This document shows positions 35,971 to 37,229 of a stretch of 37,229 bases of DNA, piece by piece (within the stretch, counting starts at the first letter, position 1; every line of letters starts with the position of its first letter). Origin of the DNA: Flavobacterium sp. ACAM 123 (GTDB lineage Bacteria > Bacteroidota > Bacteroidia > Flavobacteriales > Flavobacteriaceae); assembly GCF_000264055.1 (NCBI RefSeq), contig NZ_AJXL01000031.1, positions 1 to 37,229 of the forward strand, given 5' to 3'. Below the pieces are notes generated by a model that was given only the letters and a program-made list of their open reading frames with translations, searched no databases and had not been told where the DNA came from. The position numbers were made by a program, and so were the translations under genes.

Positions 35971-37053
35971 ATGCAATTACAAGACTCCTTTTCTATTCCA
36001 AAGATATTCATTGGTTTAGATATTCACAAAAAAAGCTGGACAGTTTCTATTTAAACAGATTTATTTTTTCACAAGACTTATTCTATGCCTTCTAATGCAG
36101 AGGATTTGTATCTATATGTGGAGCGAACATTTCCAGATCACGCCGTTGATTTAGTTTATGAAGCGGGTTGCTGTGGCTTCTCCGTTTCAAGATATTTTTT
36201 AAACTTAGGATGGAACGTTCTAGTTGTTAACCCCTCAGACGTAAAGAGAGGAGATAAAGAACGATATCAAAAAACAGATGCCTTAGATTCTAAAAACTTG
36301 TCCAATCAATTAAAATCAGGTGTTCTTAGAGGAGTTTTTATTCCTACAGAAGAGCACGAACAATTTACGACCTTGGCTCGCCATAGAACCCAAGTGACCA
36401 AGAAACTGCTACAAACCAAATCACATATCAAAAGTATGTTGCTGTTTCATGGAATAAAGGTACCTGAAGAATTTGATAATTCTAATTGGAGTATAGCTTT
36501 TATTGTGTGGTTAGAGGATATTAAATTCAGTAGCTCTTGTGGTGATTTAGCATTGCAAGGAAAAATACGAATGTTCAAGTTTATCAAATCAGAATATTTA
36601 GAAATTGCAAATCAAATGCGCGCTTATTGTAGAAAAAACAATAACAAAGATTACAATCTTTTGAAAAGTATTCCTGGAATAGGAGGCTATCTAGCAAGTG
36701 TAATCTTGGCAGAATGTGGGGATTTACGTCGGTTCAATAACGAAGGGGAGTTTAGTTCCTACATCGGATTAGTTCCTGGAATGTATAACAGTGGAGAGTC
36801 AGAAAAGTGTTTAGGAATTACGCCAAGAAGTCGTTCTCAATTACGAAGTTATTTAGTAGAAGCTGCTTGGGTCGCTATTAGAAAAGATACAGAAATGCAG
36901 AATTATTATCGAAAACATCAAGGTAAAAACGTAAAAAGTGTCATTATAAAAGTAGCTCATAAAATGGCCAGAAGAATTCTTTCTGTCATTAAGACCGAAA
37001 CCGCATATCAAATTAATAGAAATTTAGTCCCGATAGCTATCGCGATAGAATAA
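35971..37053 (+). pseudogene. IS110-family transposase with one in-frame stop
   Basis: From ATG at 35971 the frame reads MQLQDSFSIPKIFIGLDIHK, with the first catalytic aspartate of the DEDD RuvC-like domain. It meets TAA at 36052-36054 (codon 28) and continues in the same frame to 37053. A C-to-T change of CAA (Gln) would explain it: WTVSI, stop, TDLFFHKTYSMPSN. The rest is complete: LVYEAG (Glu), KTDALDSKNL (Asp pair region), the Transposase_20 region LLKSIPGIGGYLASVILAECG, and LRSYLVEAAWVAIRK. A protein starting at the next ATG (36085) would lack the first catalytic residue and is probably inactive. Confidence 0.85.
37029..37044. repeat. CCCGATAGCTATCGCG palindrome at the transposase 3' end
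   Basis: CGATAGCTATCG is a perfect 12-bp palindrome within the last codons of the transposase frame, followed by a further CGATAG. It shares its theme with the imperfect palindrome at 12208-12224. Confidence 0.45.
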
Positions 37054-37104
37054 TAAAAATAACCTTCTTAACAAGCTCAATCATACAAGAAAAATAGACT
37101 ACAA

Positions 37105-37229
37105 AACCGCCATGGTGGTTCCATAAAATGAAGCCACATCTCAAAGTAGGTAGCTATTTTATTTATTGCTTCGCCAATTCAAGCGGAGCTCTTGGGTCTT
37201 ACAATCATACCGATGCTGGTGGCTGCCAT
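37105..37229 (+). ncRNA. Candidate structured RNA in the IS110 3' flank (possible bridge RNA)
   Basis: Three stems can be drawn. AACCGCCATGGTGGTT (37105-37120) is self-complementary. GCTTCGC (37168-37174) pairs with GCGGAGC (37183-37189) around an 8-nt loop. GCCACATC (37133-37140) pairs with GAT plus GTGGC (37212-37214 and 37219-37223), with a 4-nt bulge, enclosing the second stem. IS1111-group members of the IS110 family carry their bridge RNA 3' of the transposase gene, so this is a candidate. The region runs off the window and no loop has been matched to a target. Confidence 0.4.

Larger units (their letters stand above)
35701..37229 (+). mobile_element. IS110-family insertion element (ends not located)
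   Basis: An IS110-family transposase frame with structured non-coding DNA on both sides fills the end of the window. IS110-family elements usually lack conventional terminal inverted repeats and make no obvious target duplication, so neither end can be fixed from this sequence. The right end may lie beyond the window. The given coordinates are outer limits, not boundaries. Confidence 0.6.

Noticed and set aside
36085..37053. IS110 transposase as an intact gene starting at 36085
   Set aside because: The first catalytic motif GLDIHK is encoded upstream in the same frame, before a TAA codon, so this is a truncated remainder.

Overview
The window looks like a chromosomal segment of a flavobacterium (Bacteroidota, most likely Flavobacterium or a close relative). 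The DNA is AT-rich. Several genes carry a TAnnTTTG -7 element, the Bacteroidota promoter signature, close upstream of their start. Shine-Dalgarno sequences are largely absent. Protein content is typical of the group: an Oar-like TonB-dependent receptor, a BT_3928-type protein, paired half-size YeeE/YedE proteins, and DUF1599 and DUF6495 proteins. No rRNA, tRNA or CRISPR array was seen.

Layout. 1-216: intergenic with degenerate ~10-bp-period repeats. 217-7321 (minus strand): ligA, a DUF6495-like gene, a large TonB-dependent receptor, and the ribosomal operon rpsF-rpsR-rplI, which ends in a clear terminator. 7484-8179 (plus): LytTR response regulator, converging on priA. 8192-13105 (minus): priA, a DUF2147 protein, a YihY/BrkB membrane protein and nadC. 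13276-18594 (plus): cupin protein, a decayed gene, DUF2254 membrane protein, another decayed gene, secreted adenosine deaminase and rlmH. 18885-19349: CHRD lipoprotein. 19552-20141: decayed lipoprotein gene (minus). 20278-21102: folP (minus), divergent from a long plus-strand run: DUF1599, BT_3928-type DoxX protein, OppB-type permease, TlpA-like lipoprotein, tpiA, prmA, a decayed gene, clpS, an alkylglycerol-monooxygenase-like gene and a lysoplasmalogenase. 29748-30722 (minus): two YeeE/YedE half-proteins. 30914-35699 (plus): small lipoprotein, kdsA, outer-membrane protein, PAS histidine kinase, AI-2E-type permease. 35971-37229: IS110-family element with a nonsense codon in its transposase and a strongly foldable 3' flank.

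How the genes fit together. Much of the window is housekeeping: DNA ligation and replication restart, translation (S6, S18, L9, RlmH, PrmA), NAD and folate synthesis, glycolysis, KDO synthesis and adaptor-mediated proteolysis. The most interesting functional pair is 27743-29698. There, a homologue of animal alkylglycerol monooxygenase (AGMO/TMEM195) sits 9 bp upstream of a homologue of animal lysoplasmalogenase (TMEM86/YhhN), suggesting a bacterial ether-lipid cleavage cassette. The first gene carries two compensating T-run indels that scramble its third histidine box. A perfect 15-bp inverted repeat encloses its probable -7 promoter box.

The second theme is decay. Six loci (13852-14232, 16085-16521, 19552-20141, 26738-27327, 27743-29017, 35971-37053) are interrupted by nonsense codons or frameshifts, while the housekeeping genes around them are intact. 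The third is the IS110 element: its 3' flank folds into nested stems in the place where IS1111-group elements carry their guide (bridge) RNA.
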